Position numbers and translations under genes: made by a program. Positions 1 through 10,204 of a stretch of 64,000 nt of DNA are shown here, piece after piece. This DNA comes from Gymnothorax reevesii (taxonomy: Eukaryota; Chordata; Actinopteri; Anguilliformes; Muraenidae): contig CM056576.1 in NCBI GenBank assembly GCA_029721435.1, forward strand, positions 110,588,666 to 110,652,665. The letters are read 5' to 3'. The first letter of the stretch is position 1. Each line of letters opens with the position of its first letter. The notes below the pieces were generated by a model that was not told the origin of the DNA, searched no databases, and saw nothing but the letters and a program-made list of their open reading frames with translations.

Positions 1-15
1 ATCTCCCACCTAAAA

Positions 16-290
<275 letters not shown>

Positions 291-974
291 AAAAAGAAAA
301 CAGTTGAGAGAGGAACAACATATTGCACTTAATTGGAGCCCTGCAATATTTATCGAAAAGGGCCGCTTTGTCGACTGCATCCTGACACCCAAGCTCCATC
401 TCTTACTCAATACTGGTATTGCTGCTTTCTGACAAATGTGCTTTCCTCGGCTTGGTAGCAGAACTAATGGTCTACAAAGGACTTCAGTCAAAGTGAGGAC
501 TGACATTAATTATTCAATCTCTCACGTTTCCCCCGACCGCTACAATACTGCCCTATGGTACTTACAGCGCGCGCCTGCCGCAAAAACCACCGCAGGAGCT
601 CATATTAAGTGAACCAATGGAGGAACACATCCCAGACTATCAGCAGCCGTCTACCATTTAGGGCAAGGCCTGGCCTAATTAAGTGGTCGCACATCCACGC
701 AGTGAGTGGGACCGGACAGTGTCGGGTTAAACCAATTAACAAAAAATAAATAAATAAATAAATAAATTCAAAAGTACCGCCGGCGTGATGAAAATGCTCG
801 CACTCCAATCAAAATATTAAGCAGCGAAAATAAATTGCTCTTCCTAGCCAACTGAGGAAGCAAGGCGGACCGTTTGTAATGTTGACCGTGCGCAGACACG
901 AAGCACTACCGCCTGCCAGTACGCTCATCCCAGTATATTTGGGTTCTTAGTTTCAGAATCACGTGTTAATACCA

Positions 975-1005
<31 letters not shown>

Positions 1006-1174
1006 CTAGTCCTGTCTGAGAAATTTGACTCTTATGCGCTTGGAGTCAAAGATGCTCCATGGTTAATTTAGAGTGATGGAGTAAGCAAATAGAAGATGAG
1101 GGGGAGGGCAAACTAGGATGCTCGACAGCTTGGAAGGCTTCCAGAAGGTGTGAGCCTGAAGATAAGCATTAATG

Positions 1175-1177
<3 letters not shown>

Positions 1178-1229
<52 letters not shown>
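1178..1229. repeat. (GT)n(GA)n microsatellite
   Basis: About 42 bp of uninterrupted GT is followed by a short GA run. It sits about 100 bp upstream of the CpG island, so length variation here lies close to the B3GALT2 promoter. Confidence 0.95.
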
Positions 1230-1230
<1 letters not shown>

Positions 1231-1374
1231 GGGAGGCGGCAGGAAGCCCCTCACCCAGCGGAGAGAGCAGAGGGAGAGTGCAGAGTTAAATCCTTTTTTT
1301 CGGGGGAGGGGGAGGAGATGAATATGAATAGGTCACGTGAGGCGCTCTATTAAGACGGCGGTGACGCGGGAGCA

Positions 1375-2206
1375 CTCTGTCACTGTATCTCCGCCGCTTC
1401 GACGCCGCGTTTTAAACGGCTTCCTCACCCGGAGCCCCGCTCGCCGCTGATCGGGGGGGATTGTTTTTCTGCACAACTGGCCGTGAGCGGAACCCTTCTT
1501 TCGTTTAATCCCACCCCCCCCAAACCCCCTTTATCGCGATCGCTGCGCTCCTCTCTCTCCCCCAAATCTCAGCATCCCCGCCCGCCGAACATGGAGGAGA
1601 GCGACGGCCGGCAGTCGCCCCAGCCCCCGCCGCTGATGCGCGGCCGCCGCGCTCCTCTGTCTCCGTGAGGACAGACTGCAAGCCGCGGCTCGGCGGGGCC
1701 GGGGTATGGGACCACCGCTGCAGAGGAGGAGGGGAGACGGCTGCTCGATCGTTCGACTGTGACGGAAAACCAAAATAAACAAAAAGCAAGGAGGGAAGGG
1801 GGGGGATAAAAAAAAGGAAGAAAAAAAAAATAGAGACGTTTCTCTCTCGCCAAATTCCAGCAGCATCGGTGAGCAGGGACAGAATACGGGGGAAGCGGAG
1901 CAAGGCAGGCGTGCGGATGGAGGGATAAAGAGAGCAGAGCGCTAGCGCTAAGGCAGCGGAACTCACAGACCAACGGAAGGAAGAAAAGGATGCCAGGCCA
2001 GTGAATGGAACACATTTGGAAACAAAGTGCCACGAAGGGACGCAGGTCTGAACGAGAGGGGGGTTTGTAGTGGAGCTGGGAAGAGCAGCGAAGCAAAGCT
2101 ATTTGTGATTTCCTTTTTTTTGGGGGGAATGGGAGCGATGGAGTGCCGAGCTTTTGTACGGACGCCGCCAGCGTCGGTACGAGCAGACTGGCTGCAGCAG
2201 GAAGAG
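1375..2206 (+). other. B3GALT2: Candidate B3GALT2 noncoding leader exon 1
   Basis: The region downstream of the putative start ends at a good 5' splice site, AAGAG followed by GTATGT, at 2206/2207. An alternative donor (ATCG followed by GTGAGC) lies near 1870, and a weaker one (CTCC followed by GTGAGG) near 1664. Any of them could join the strong acceptor at 5385/5386. The exon is inferred from promoter position and splice motifs, and which donor is used is unknown. Long ORFs across it (for example 2027-2461) show no recognisable domain. Confidence 0.4.
1591..1668 (+). CDS. Upstream ORF of 25 codons in the CpG-island leader
   Basis: An ATG with a favourable context (A at -3, G at +4) opens a 25-codon frame rich in Pro, Arg and Ser (it begins MEESDGRQSP) and ends in TGA. 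If the leader begins near 1375, this would be an upstream ORF ahead of B3GALT2 and could lower its translation. It resembles no protein I recognise. It is seen as an ORF with a good start context; translation is inference only. Confidence 0.25.
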   Translation: MEESDGRQSPQPPPLMRGRRAPLSP

Positions 2207-5200
2207 GTATGTCTCGTCAACAGCCCCCTTTTCCTCTCTCGAGGGTCCTCTGTGATCAAACACACATTGCAGTCTCTTCTAAAACCGGAAAAAGAGTGCT
2301 GCGCGGCACAGGCCATCAGCAGGAGAGGCACCAAACCGAAGGTTCACCCCTTGTGCTCTCCCGCCATTCAGCTAGCACAGCAGTATCCAAAGCACATTGC
2401 AAAAAAAAATCATGTCTCAAAACGGGTAGAAGAGGGTAGAAGTGCAGACTATAACATTTAAAGTCCGTTGCGACTGCCTCTGATAATGAAATTTTTCAGC
2501 AGGCTACATCTCAGTGAAGAAGGAAAATTGAAGAAAATTCAGGCCACTCCACAATTGCTAAAAATGCTAAATTCGAGCCAAGATCATTTATGATATGTCC
2601 AAATGATGCCATAAAAATAAAAAATTTGACAAGGGTGGCACGACAGCGGAGCAGCAATAGTGTGATATTGTCGCAAAATTGTGGATTTAAGCTGAGAGGG
2701 CAACAGCATCAGCACATTGGCCACGAATGCCTCTCAGCTCCTTCAAGAGCCTTATTCATAGTCGGACCAAGAAGCCCAGAAGTTCACGTAAATCTAAAGG
2801 CTGCTATTGCTTATATTTTCACTGTGCGGTCAGTTTCATGATAGCAAAAAAAATTGATGTAGTCATTCAATAATAAAAAAAAAAAATTTTTTTAATAAAT
2901 AAATTGTCACTAGCTGACAATCGTGTACGAACTAAATAACTAACAATTTAAATGAGAAGAGCCTCCAATAATAATGAGTTTTATAAGTTAGCATGCATTT
3001 TCAAAAAACATGTAGTCCTGTGCCAATATCCATAAGGGAGATTTATATCAGGATGCAGGACTTACTACAAATGCAATACAAATTAAGTGCCTAACCCAGA
3101 TCATGAGCTCTCCTACTGACTGGCAATCTGACAAAATCAATATCCGATAATGATCACTGCTTCGCAGGTACACCAGTGTTGGGTGCGGAGTCGAAAGAAA
3201 TACATTTTTTTTTCTTGACAGGCAGCCCATGATCGCACTGGAATATAATTAGCATGCAGCAGACAGACTGTCAATATAGTCAGCTGGTGAGGGAAGTCAC
3301 TGCGAGCGGGTGATGTAAATGCGAAGATATACAAATGGTGACAAGGCACCATCAACACTAGGGCTTTAGAAGTTGTCAGAACAGGACTCTAATGGCTGTG
3401 AAGATGCCTGACTCAGCAGTTAGAGTCATATAATACCTATTGGATTCCAGAAAAGCCCACACCAAAGCCAAAAGCAGTAACTTACAATAGGAACACAGGC
3501 CCGCGAGGCTGGTGTGAGCATGGAATTTTTTCCATGCGTAAGCCTCTTAAGGGGCAGCAAATTAAATTGAGGTTTTGCATATATTTATGCAAGATATTGC
3601 AGCCTATTCTTTCAGCTGTCAGCAATGGACAGACAGTTTCTTACGATCGAACCAGTTTCGATACGTGCCAGAATCAGTTCATCAGGCGACCTTTGCATGC
3701 ACAATGCTTGAGACACTGTATTTGATTGATCAAACACCTTGAAACAGCTAATGAAAGCAGGTTTGCGTGGGCCCTCCAAATATTTATCCTGCTCCAGTAT
3801 TTATTCTGCACGGCATGCAATCAGTTATTATTCTCCCATTCGTTGGTGAACGTCAGGCGGTCGGGCTCCATTGACAAACGAGCGCCTGTGCGCCTCCCAT
3901 TGACCAGGTCCCTGTCGTGCCTGACCTTTCAGAGCGAAGCCAAAGAGCTGCACCCCTGATTTATAAGGGGAATGCCTTTTTTCCTCCCGGTGTGGCATTT
4001 CACGTACAGGCGCAACTGGACTGATGACGATTCGCATTGAAACTAATGGATTAAAACCGCGCTGACTGCAGCTTAAACCCAGCAGTAGATTATGAAAGCA
4101 TCTGTGCTGCCTTCGTGCCCACCAGCAGTTAATCCAGAAAAATCCATCTCCAAGTCACCCTACAGGCCACGTAATGGCCAGAACAAAACTTGTCTGACAA
4201 TACAGCAACGTTTTTTTTTTTTTTGTCGATTTGTGAACTCTCCCAGCAACGCATTGCCAACTGTACAATTACACTAAATCCTGAGCCTGGAGGCCGAGTT
4301 TCACACGAAGAGCTTTGTTGCAGTCACGTCGCATTGAAACTACATGCACAAATCTGTAGGTCACCTGCTAGCGCCGCAGAGTATGAAAGCGAGAGAGGAG
4401 TATATGTAAATGTGTAATGTAAATATGAATAAGGACCAAGATATTTTTATTAGGAGTACATTTACCTGGGGGATTGGAGGAAAGAGGAGAGGGGACAACC
4501 ACTCATACATCAAGCTGGCACAGATCTGCCACTGCAGCCGAGGGAGTGCCTACCTTTCCTCTCCTGGGCTCGCCATGGCAGCACAAACACATTCCACTGA
4601 AAAGGTTAGCCGGCCGTGATTCAGTCGTGACTAACAGTCACATCCTCCTGGAAGCGAGATCTAGGAGCGAGAACGGACAGCACTTTTGCTGAGGCTTTGG
4701 GGGGGCGAGGGGGGGTGGAACGAGGCCGTGTCGTGAGCGATCACGCAGCGCCGCATGCGGGGGGCGGGGGGGGGTAAGCGAGCCGACAAACGATGATGTG
4801 ACACTTCTGAGGCAAACGGGCACGAAAATGTAGCACATTTGCAGCCATATGGTAGAACACATCCGAGTGCGAAAGGTGCAACAAGGAACAGTGCATTGTG
4901 GGTAAACTTCCCCCACACTTCCTTGCCATGTAGCGAAATGTGAGGTTAAAGGGGAATGATGAGTGACTGCAGCGGTCACTCACAGTGGCCAGCGTGTCCG
5001 TACTAGCACTCAGCAGATTCTGTACCAGAGCGGTTCTCATGACTTGATGTGGGCGCGTAGCTGCCAGCTATGAGCGGCAGACTGAGGCCAGAGCACAATG
5101 GTGTACTGTGTGAACGACAAATTTTTACAAGCTTTTTGGGGGGGGAGGGTTAAATGGACAGAGGGAATTCCCAGGACAAACAGTGAGGCTCAAATCCAGT

Positions 5201-5385
5201 GATGAAGAACTTGGTTACAAAACAAAGTAACATTAAAAACTTTAATTCAATATACCTACTACTAAGAAAGCCAGATGTACAAGCTGTGCTGCAAAAACTC
5301 CTAACCTTTCGACAGTGAAAGCCTTTCCTGTGCCGTTCTCTTCTCCCCAAACACTGATCTATTCCTCCCTCTTTCCTCCTTCTAG
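2207..5385 (+). other. B3GALT2: Putative B3GALT2 intron 1
   Basis: This is bounded by the candidate GTATGT donor and by a strong acceptor, a long pyrimidine tract ending TTCTAG at 5385. Inside I see mostly unique AT-rich DNA, with a low-repeat CpG-bearing patch at 3820-4050 and G-runs near 4700-4780. No coding ORF is supported. Confidence 0.4.
3820..4050. promoter_or_regulatory. Candidate conserved noncoding/enhancer patch
   Basis: This is a low-repeat patch with more CG dinucleotides and balanced composition than the AT-rich surroundings. It lies inside the putative first intron of B3GALT2. It has no ORF with recognisable similarity and no transposon ends. The call rests on composition only; cross-species conservation was not tested. 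Confidence 0.2.
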
Positions 5386-5594
5386 ATGGAAATAACAGAA
5401 GCCTGAAAAAAAGGCCTCGTTTCTCAGTTCGCCAAAGCACAAACCTGGAGAAGTCATTCCAAGTGGCTCTTGTGCAAAATGTGTCATTCTCCTGGTAACT
5501 CCACTGTGGGCCCCAAACACATCCAGCTGCCAACTCCGATAAGGGACTGGCTGCTAACCATACAGGACTGATTTGAGTGGATGTGACCAGCACA
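5386..5594 (+). other. B3GALT2: B3GALT2 exon 2 leader with two short upstream ORFs
   Basis: The leader follows a consensus acceptor, a long C/T tract then TCTAG. It opens directly with ATG (5386), which gives a six-codon ORF stopping at 5404-5406. A start-stop element, ATGTGA, lies at 5581-5586, eight bases before the main ATG. An in-frame TGA at 5574-5576 shows that the coding frame does not extend upstream. Such short upstream ORFs often reduce initiation at the next AUG; that effect is inferred here. Confidence 0.5.
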
Positions 5595-6878
5595 ATGCCC
5601 AGCAGCATGCAGTGGAGGCGGAGGCACTGTTGCCCGATCAAGATGCCCTGGAACATCAAGCGTTCGCTCTTCCGTACACACGCCCTGGGCCTATTCTCCC
5701 TGGTCTCCCTAGCTGGGGTCTTCCTCTTCGTCTCCCGCCAAGATTGGCTGCCCGGCAAGAGGGACAATCCGGTTGCCTACACCGTGCGGGGCTTCCGCTC
5801 CCCGAGGAGCGAGACCAACCAGAGTTCCCCGAGAGGTCCTTGGAGGGAGGCCCTACCCGTCCCACCAAAGCCAGGGGCTAACCTGAGTTCCAACCAGGCC
5901 GAGGTGTCCGTGCAAGAGGTCACGGGACTGGAGAACTCCCTGAGCGCCAACAGCACCTTGTTTCGGGAAAAAGGAGCCGGAGGGCAGCCGCTCACCCGGC
6001 CTTACCGCTACATCATCAACCAACCGGACATTTGCCGGGACACCAGACCCTTCCTGGTGCTGCTGATCGCCGCCGAGCCGAGGCAAGCGGAGGCTCGAAA
6101 GGCCATTAGGCAGACATGGGGGAACCACAGCCTGATTCCTGGCCTGGGACTGGTCCGAATCTTTCTACTGGGACTGGGACGGCCCGGTGATGCCCACTTG
6201 CAGCGCTCTATTGAGGAGGAGGGCCGGCAGCACCATGACATCATCCAGCAGGAGTACATGGACACTTACTACAACTTGACCATTAAGACACTCATGGGGA
6301 TGAACTGGGTGGCCACATACTGCCCACATGCTACCTATGTCATGAAGACAGACAGTGATATGTTCGTCAATACGGAGTACATGGTCCAAAAGCTGCTTAA
6401 GCCAGGGATGCCCCCCCGACACAACTATTTCACCGGCTACCTGATGAGGGGCTACGCCCCAAACCGAAATAAAGACAGTAAGTGGTACATGTCGCCAGAA
6501 CTTTACCCCAGTGAGAGGTATCCCGTATTTTGCTCAGGTACTGGGTATGTTTTCTCGGCTGACCTGGCAGAGAAAATTTATGGGGCCTCCCTGGGCATTC
6601 GCCGGCTGCATCTGGAGGACGTGTACGTCGGGATTTGCCTGGCAAAGCTGCGCATCGACCCAGTCCCACCTCCCAACGAGTTTATCTTCAACCACTGGCG
6701 GGTCTCCTACTCCAGCTGCAAGTACAGTCACCTGATAACCTCCCACCAGTTCCAGCCAAGTGAGCTTATAAAGTACTGGAACCACTTGCAAAGCAACAAG
6801 CACAACGCCTGCATCAATGCAGCCAAAGAGAAGGCAGGGAGGTACCGGCAGAGAAAGCTGCACTGGAAGGGCCAGTAG
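5595..6878 (+). CDS. B3GALT2: Beta-1,3-galactosyltransferase 2
   Basis: This is a Golgi type II membrane enzyme of glycosyltransferase family 31. It transfers galactose from UDP-Gal in beta-1,3 linkage to N-acetylglucosamine ends of glycans. The frame is one intact exon of 427 codons. Visible features are a basic cytoplasmic tail starting QWRRRHCC, a signal anchor at about residues 29-47, a variable stem, ARKAIRQTWGN at 167-177, the metal/UDP-sugar DxD motif as D253-S-D255, FCSGTGYVFS, and the late acidic motif LEDVYVG at about 340-346. N-glycosylation sequons lie at N75, N96, N119, N177 and N227. It matches the vertebrate B3GALT2 paralogue by its N-terminus and by a near-identical C-terminal half ending KAGRYRQRKLH. 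Human B3GALT2 is 422 residues. The ATG at 5607 (423 codons) is an equally plausible start; 5577 is GTG and not a start. The gene is intronless in its coding part and lies inside a CDC73 intron on the opposite strand. Confidence 0.97.
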   Translation: MPSSMQWRRRHCCPIKMPWNIKRSLFRTHALGLFSLVSLAGVFLFVSRQDWLPGKRDNPVAYTVRGFRSPRSETNQSSPRGPWREALPVPPKPGANLSSNQAEVSVQEVTGLENSLSANSTLFREKGAGGQPLTRPYRYIINQPDICRDTRPFLVLLIAAEPRQAEARKAIRQTWGNHSLIPGLGLVRIFLLGLGRPGDAHLQRSIEEEGRQHHDIIQQEYMDTYYNLTIKTLMGMNWVATYCPHATYVMKTDSDMFVNTEYMVQKLLKPGMPPRHNYFTGYLMRGYAPNRNKDSKWYMSPELYPSERYPVFCSGTGYVFSADLAEKIYGASLGIRRLHLEDVYVGICLAKLRIDPVPPPNEFIFNHWRVSYSSCKYSHLITSHQFQPSELIKYWNHLQSNKHNACINAAKEKAGRYRQRKLHWKGQ

Positions 6879-7018
6879 TGATTAACTGGACAGTCAAACA
6901 TGTAAAGGCTGTGTGTGCCACTGTGAACAAAAAAAAAAAAAAGGGACGAGTGGAATATTGGCTTGGAACTGATGCAGTTTCGATTGAAATTATTTTTTCA
7001 GTTTACAAGAGATGTTAT

Positions 7019-7024
7019 GTATTA
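7019..7024 (+). other. B3GALT2: Possible B3GALT2 poly(A) signal ATTAAA
   Basis: This is the first reasonable polyadenylation hexamer after the stop codon, about 140 bp downstream. It is a common variant rather than AATAAA, and more distal sites are possible. Support is by motif and position only. Confidence 0.25.
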
Positions 7025-7734
7025 AAGAGCTGTAACAATTGCCGAGATGGAATTTACTTAGGCGGGAAACATGGTTAAATGATGATTTAAAATGTTAATG
7101 TGCAATATGGAGCATGCACAATTAAAAACAAAAGAAATTAAAGCACAGATGCAGGTGCCAATTAAAGTATCAGACACAAGAAGTGATATTTGACTTATTT
7201 TCAAATTTTTGGTCATGGTAATGGTGCGGTTTGAATCCTGGTTACAACATCCAGTGATGGCAAATGCAATATTTGGAAGCAATTTCAAAACACCATCCAA
7301 ACAACATCAAGAGCTAAATGAAAAGAACCGAGGGACGTCTTGGAAAAACAATAATAATCCACATGATATTGATTTCTGAGAAATGGTTTCCTTCGCGAGA
7401 GACCAATTGATTCGCAAGGAGAACGAGGGTTATTGCAAGGTGGCCATTTTATCATTCTGTGAAAGTCACAGAATGATTGAAAACTACCTCAGGCTCACAG
7501 CTGTACAATCTGCAATCAGGGGAAAACAAAAAATTGCGGAAAAAAATGTGCTGGTTCTGTGCTTCAACGGGTGATATTCAGAAGCCATGAAAATGTGAAG
7601 GGAATCCAAGAGTTCCAGTACATGTAGAAAGCGTAAACAGTAATAGAATGTGAACCAGCTCAAGTCTGAGCACATTCGCCATCTTCTAATACTTTGAGTA
7701 AAAATAATAGTGTGACACAACATTCATATAAGTA

Positions 7735-7950
7735 CAGTGCCAGTCAAAAGTTAGGACACACTTGACTTGTATTCTTGTACTCAGTTTTTAGCGAAACGTG
7801 GTGTTTGGACTTCTGTGAACATCCTCAAATGTTGGTTATTTTGATTAATTGACGACTGTCAAATTTTTTTTTTTTGAAAATAAATTTTTTTCCACCCCCA
7901 TCGCTGAGTACATAAAAATGTGGATGTGTCCAAACTTTTGACTAGTCGTG
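7735..7950. mobile_element. Short non-autonomous Tc1/mariner-type element (MITE)
   Basis: The 216-bp element has inverted ends (CAGTGCCAGTCAAAAGTT on the left, and on the right the complement of CACGACTAGTCAAAAGTT, both followed by GGACACA). TA dinucleotides lie immediately outside at 7733-7734 and 7951-7952, the target duplication of Tc1/mariner. It has no coding capacity and must have been mobilised in trans. Confidence 0.85.
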
Positions 7951-8099
7951 TATGGATACCATTACCTTTAGCAGCATTCCAGCCATGAGGAGTACTGCTG
8001 TATACAAGGGAAAATAGTAATTTAATAAATTTTCCAAGTTTTCAAATTTTAACTTCCAGTAACTGATTTAAATATACCATTCCAGCTGGTCAGCAAAGA

Positions 8100-8473
8100 C
8101 AGCGTTTCCCACAGAGCAGGAAGTAATGTGTGGTGGCAGACCGAGGGGGGGCATTGCTGCTTCTTATTTTGTTGAGCAGGGGCAGGGGGGTTTGGAGGGG
8201 GGGTTCCTGCTTCTTATTTTGTTCAGTGGGGGGGACCTGCTTCCGATTTTGTTGAGCGGGGGGAATGCCTTTCGTTTTGTTGACCAGGGCGCATGGCACT
8301 AATGTTGCGCACATCACGCATCTTCCAGTATTTTTAATTTTATCCCTTTTTTTTTTTTTTTTTTGGTTTGTGTGCACACCGATAAGAATCCCATCAAGAA
8401 AATCCCGGTGGGACAGAATCAATTTGTGGCGGTCGGAGTTGATCCTGTGGCGGCCTGTGTGTCAGAAACCCTG
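8100..8473. mobile_element. hAT-like non-autonomous element with internal G-rich minisatellite
   Basis: The ends are imperfect inverted copies of CAGSGTTTCCCACA-type sequence, typical of hAT termini. Inside, three to four degenerate units carry CTGCTTCTTATTTTGTTGAG followed by G-runs (about 8155-8290), and a T-run follows at 8346. A clean 8-bp target duplication is not visible; only AAAGA is shared. Confidence 0.5.
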
Positions 8474-9403
8474 AAAGATTTGAGACCCTAAACCTTTGTG
8501 AACAGTGCAGCTGTGTCAGACATCTAGACCTTGGGTAAATGGGCATCACATTATGCAAGAACTGTGTCACACAGGTTAAATAAGGAGTAGTAACACCGTA
8601 GACAGTGTTGTCAAATTAGCAAGACACAAGTGAACTGGGCTAAAAATAGCAACTTACAACAGCAGCAAATGTTTAAAAACACACCAAATGTTTACAACTT
8701 TCGGAACCAATGACAAAGTTCAAGAGGGAAAACAGAGTACACAATGCGTTTATAAAGTACCCATGCAGCCCTCCGTTTGCTGCAGAACACATTTGCAACC
8801 CAAGTGCCCCTAAAAGTCTATTCAATATTAAAATCCAGAGTTTGTCAAAGGTGCATTTTCTTTAAGGTCGGAGGCCAGTCCAAGTGAAGCCAACACTGAA
8901 TCATATTGTATACTAAACACCTTTGCACAGTAACAGATTGAGAGACGAACTACTCATGTGGTTAGTTTAAAAAAAAATTTTTTAAATTGAGAGCAAAACT
9001 AGAAGCACGCCCATGAGAAAATACAAGCAAGCTTCTTTAGCAGCATGTGGCCAAGAAGGTTGTCAAAGTCTTTTTCAGTATACATTTAGTCATCTTCGAC
9101 TCATTCATATTTTCATATTGGTCCTGTATTAGCTAGTAATTTTGCAAAAAAAAAAAAGCAAAATAGTTGATGAAATACAGCAATAAGGATACCCAATGTT
9201 ATTAAGGAAACCTCAATTTTCATTTCCGGTATGCGTTAAACATTCCTTCTGAACTGGGGAAAACGGTGAGATCCTCAAATCAAGAAACATGCGCAGCGAG
9301 AAGTGTTAGAAAGAACATGAGACGTGTGGTTTCGTGTTGACATGTTGAAACCAGTAGGAAGAGAAGCAGCTAGAAAAAATACGTGGCCCAACAATACCAA
9401 GTA

Positions 9404-10204
9404 CAACACCAAAAAAATTGGGACAGTTTGAAAATGCAAATGAAAACTGAAGTGAGGAATTAAAATTCTCTTTTTCCGACATTTAGTTGCGAACAGTGCA
9501 AGTAAAAAAAATTTTAAGTTTCATCATAAGAATCAAAAATATTTTTGAGAACTATTCGCTAACTCTGCATTTGATGCCTGCTGCATGTTCCAAAACAATA
9601 GGGACAGAGGAACAGAAAGGCTGGAGAAGTTGCGAATTCCTCAAAAAAACTTCTATTTGGAATACTCCGCTGATGACGAGGCAAATTGGTAACAGGTGAT
9701 TCAATGATGATTTAATACATAGCGAGTACTCTATAAAGGCACAGTCGTATACCATCAAGACGGTTTGATGTCTGGCACTTCATCAAAAGCTGTGTGAGAA
9801 AAAGGACAGCTTAAAATGTTACTCAACGTGTGATTGGACAAAGTTTAGGGATTTCACAAACGAATAACCATAATATGGTGAAAAGAATCAGAGGATCTGA
9901 GGGAAAAAAAAAAAAAAACCAAAGCAATCTCTGTGTGTAAAACAGGCCAAATTCCAGTATTAAAAGCGCGTGACCTTCAACTATCCCTACACGAAGAACC
10001 AAGACACTTCTGTAGTACACAGAGCCACAGGGGCTCTGACATACTTCAGAAGACCCGTGTCAGTGAAAACAGTTAGTCACGGCATCAAAGGCAAGATAAG
10101 ATTGTATGACGCAAAGGGAAAGCCAAACATCAAATGCATTGTAAAGTACATGGAAAGGGTTACTCAAAAAATGGACTGACAGGTAAGTGGAATGGAGTGC
10201 AGTG
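9404..10204 (+). mobile_element. Decayed Tc1-like element A, 5' half
   Basis: It starts CAACACC after a TA and continues into sequence matching the 5' half of a Tc1 family. I recognise the 'gggacagaggaacagaaag' leader, the 'tttagggatttcac' helix-turn-helix coding region and the start of the catalytic part. Many stops and indels make it a relic. It breaks off at 10204, where a hAT-like element is inserted; the 3' half resumes at 13012. Removing the insert gives a total near 1.63 kb, the usual Tc1 size. Confidence 0.8.

Larger units (their letters stand above)
1325..2210 (+). promoter_or_regulatory. B3GALT2: CpG-island promoter, probably of B3GALT2
   Basis: This is the only long stretch dense in CG dinucleotides and GC-rich boxes; the DNA on both sides is AT-rich. 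A CACGTG E-box lies at about 1334-1339, followed by an AT-rich element and a pyrimidine-rich, CG-rich tract at 1375-1460 that could hold the start site. It lies 3.4 kb upstream of the B3GALT2 coding exon on the same strand. Mammalian B3GALT2 has an untranslated first exon, so this is the natural promoter. The association is inferred from position; no TATA box is obvious. Confidence 0.7.

Noticed and set aside
2027..2461. 144-codon plus-strand ORF across the end of the CpG island
   Set aside because: It has no recognisable domain and crosses the candidate splice donor at 2206; probably leader and intron sequence.
5577..5594. Extension of B3GALT2 six codons upstream to 5577
   Set aside because: The codon at 5577 is GTG preceded by an in-frame TGA; the first ATG in frame is 5595.
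5150..5767. 205-codon minus-strand frame overlapping the B3GALT2 leader and start
   Set aside because: It is antisense to the leader and N-terminal coding sequence of B3GALT2 and shows no recognisable domain.
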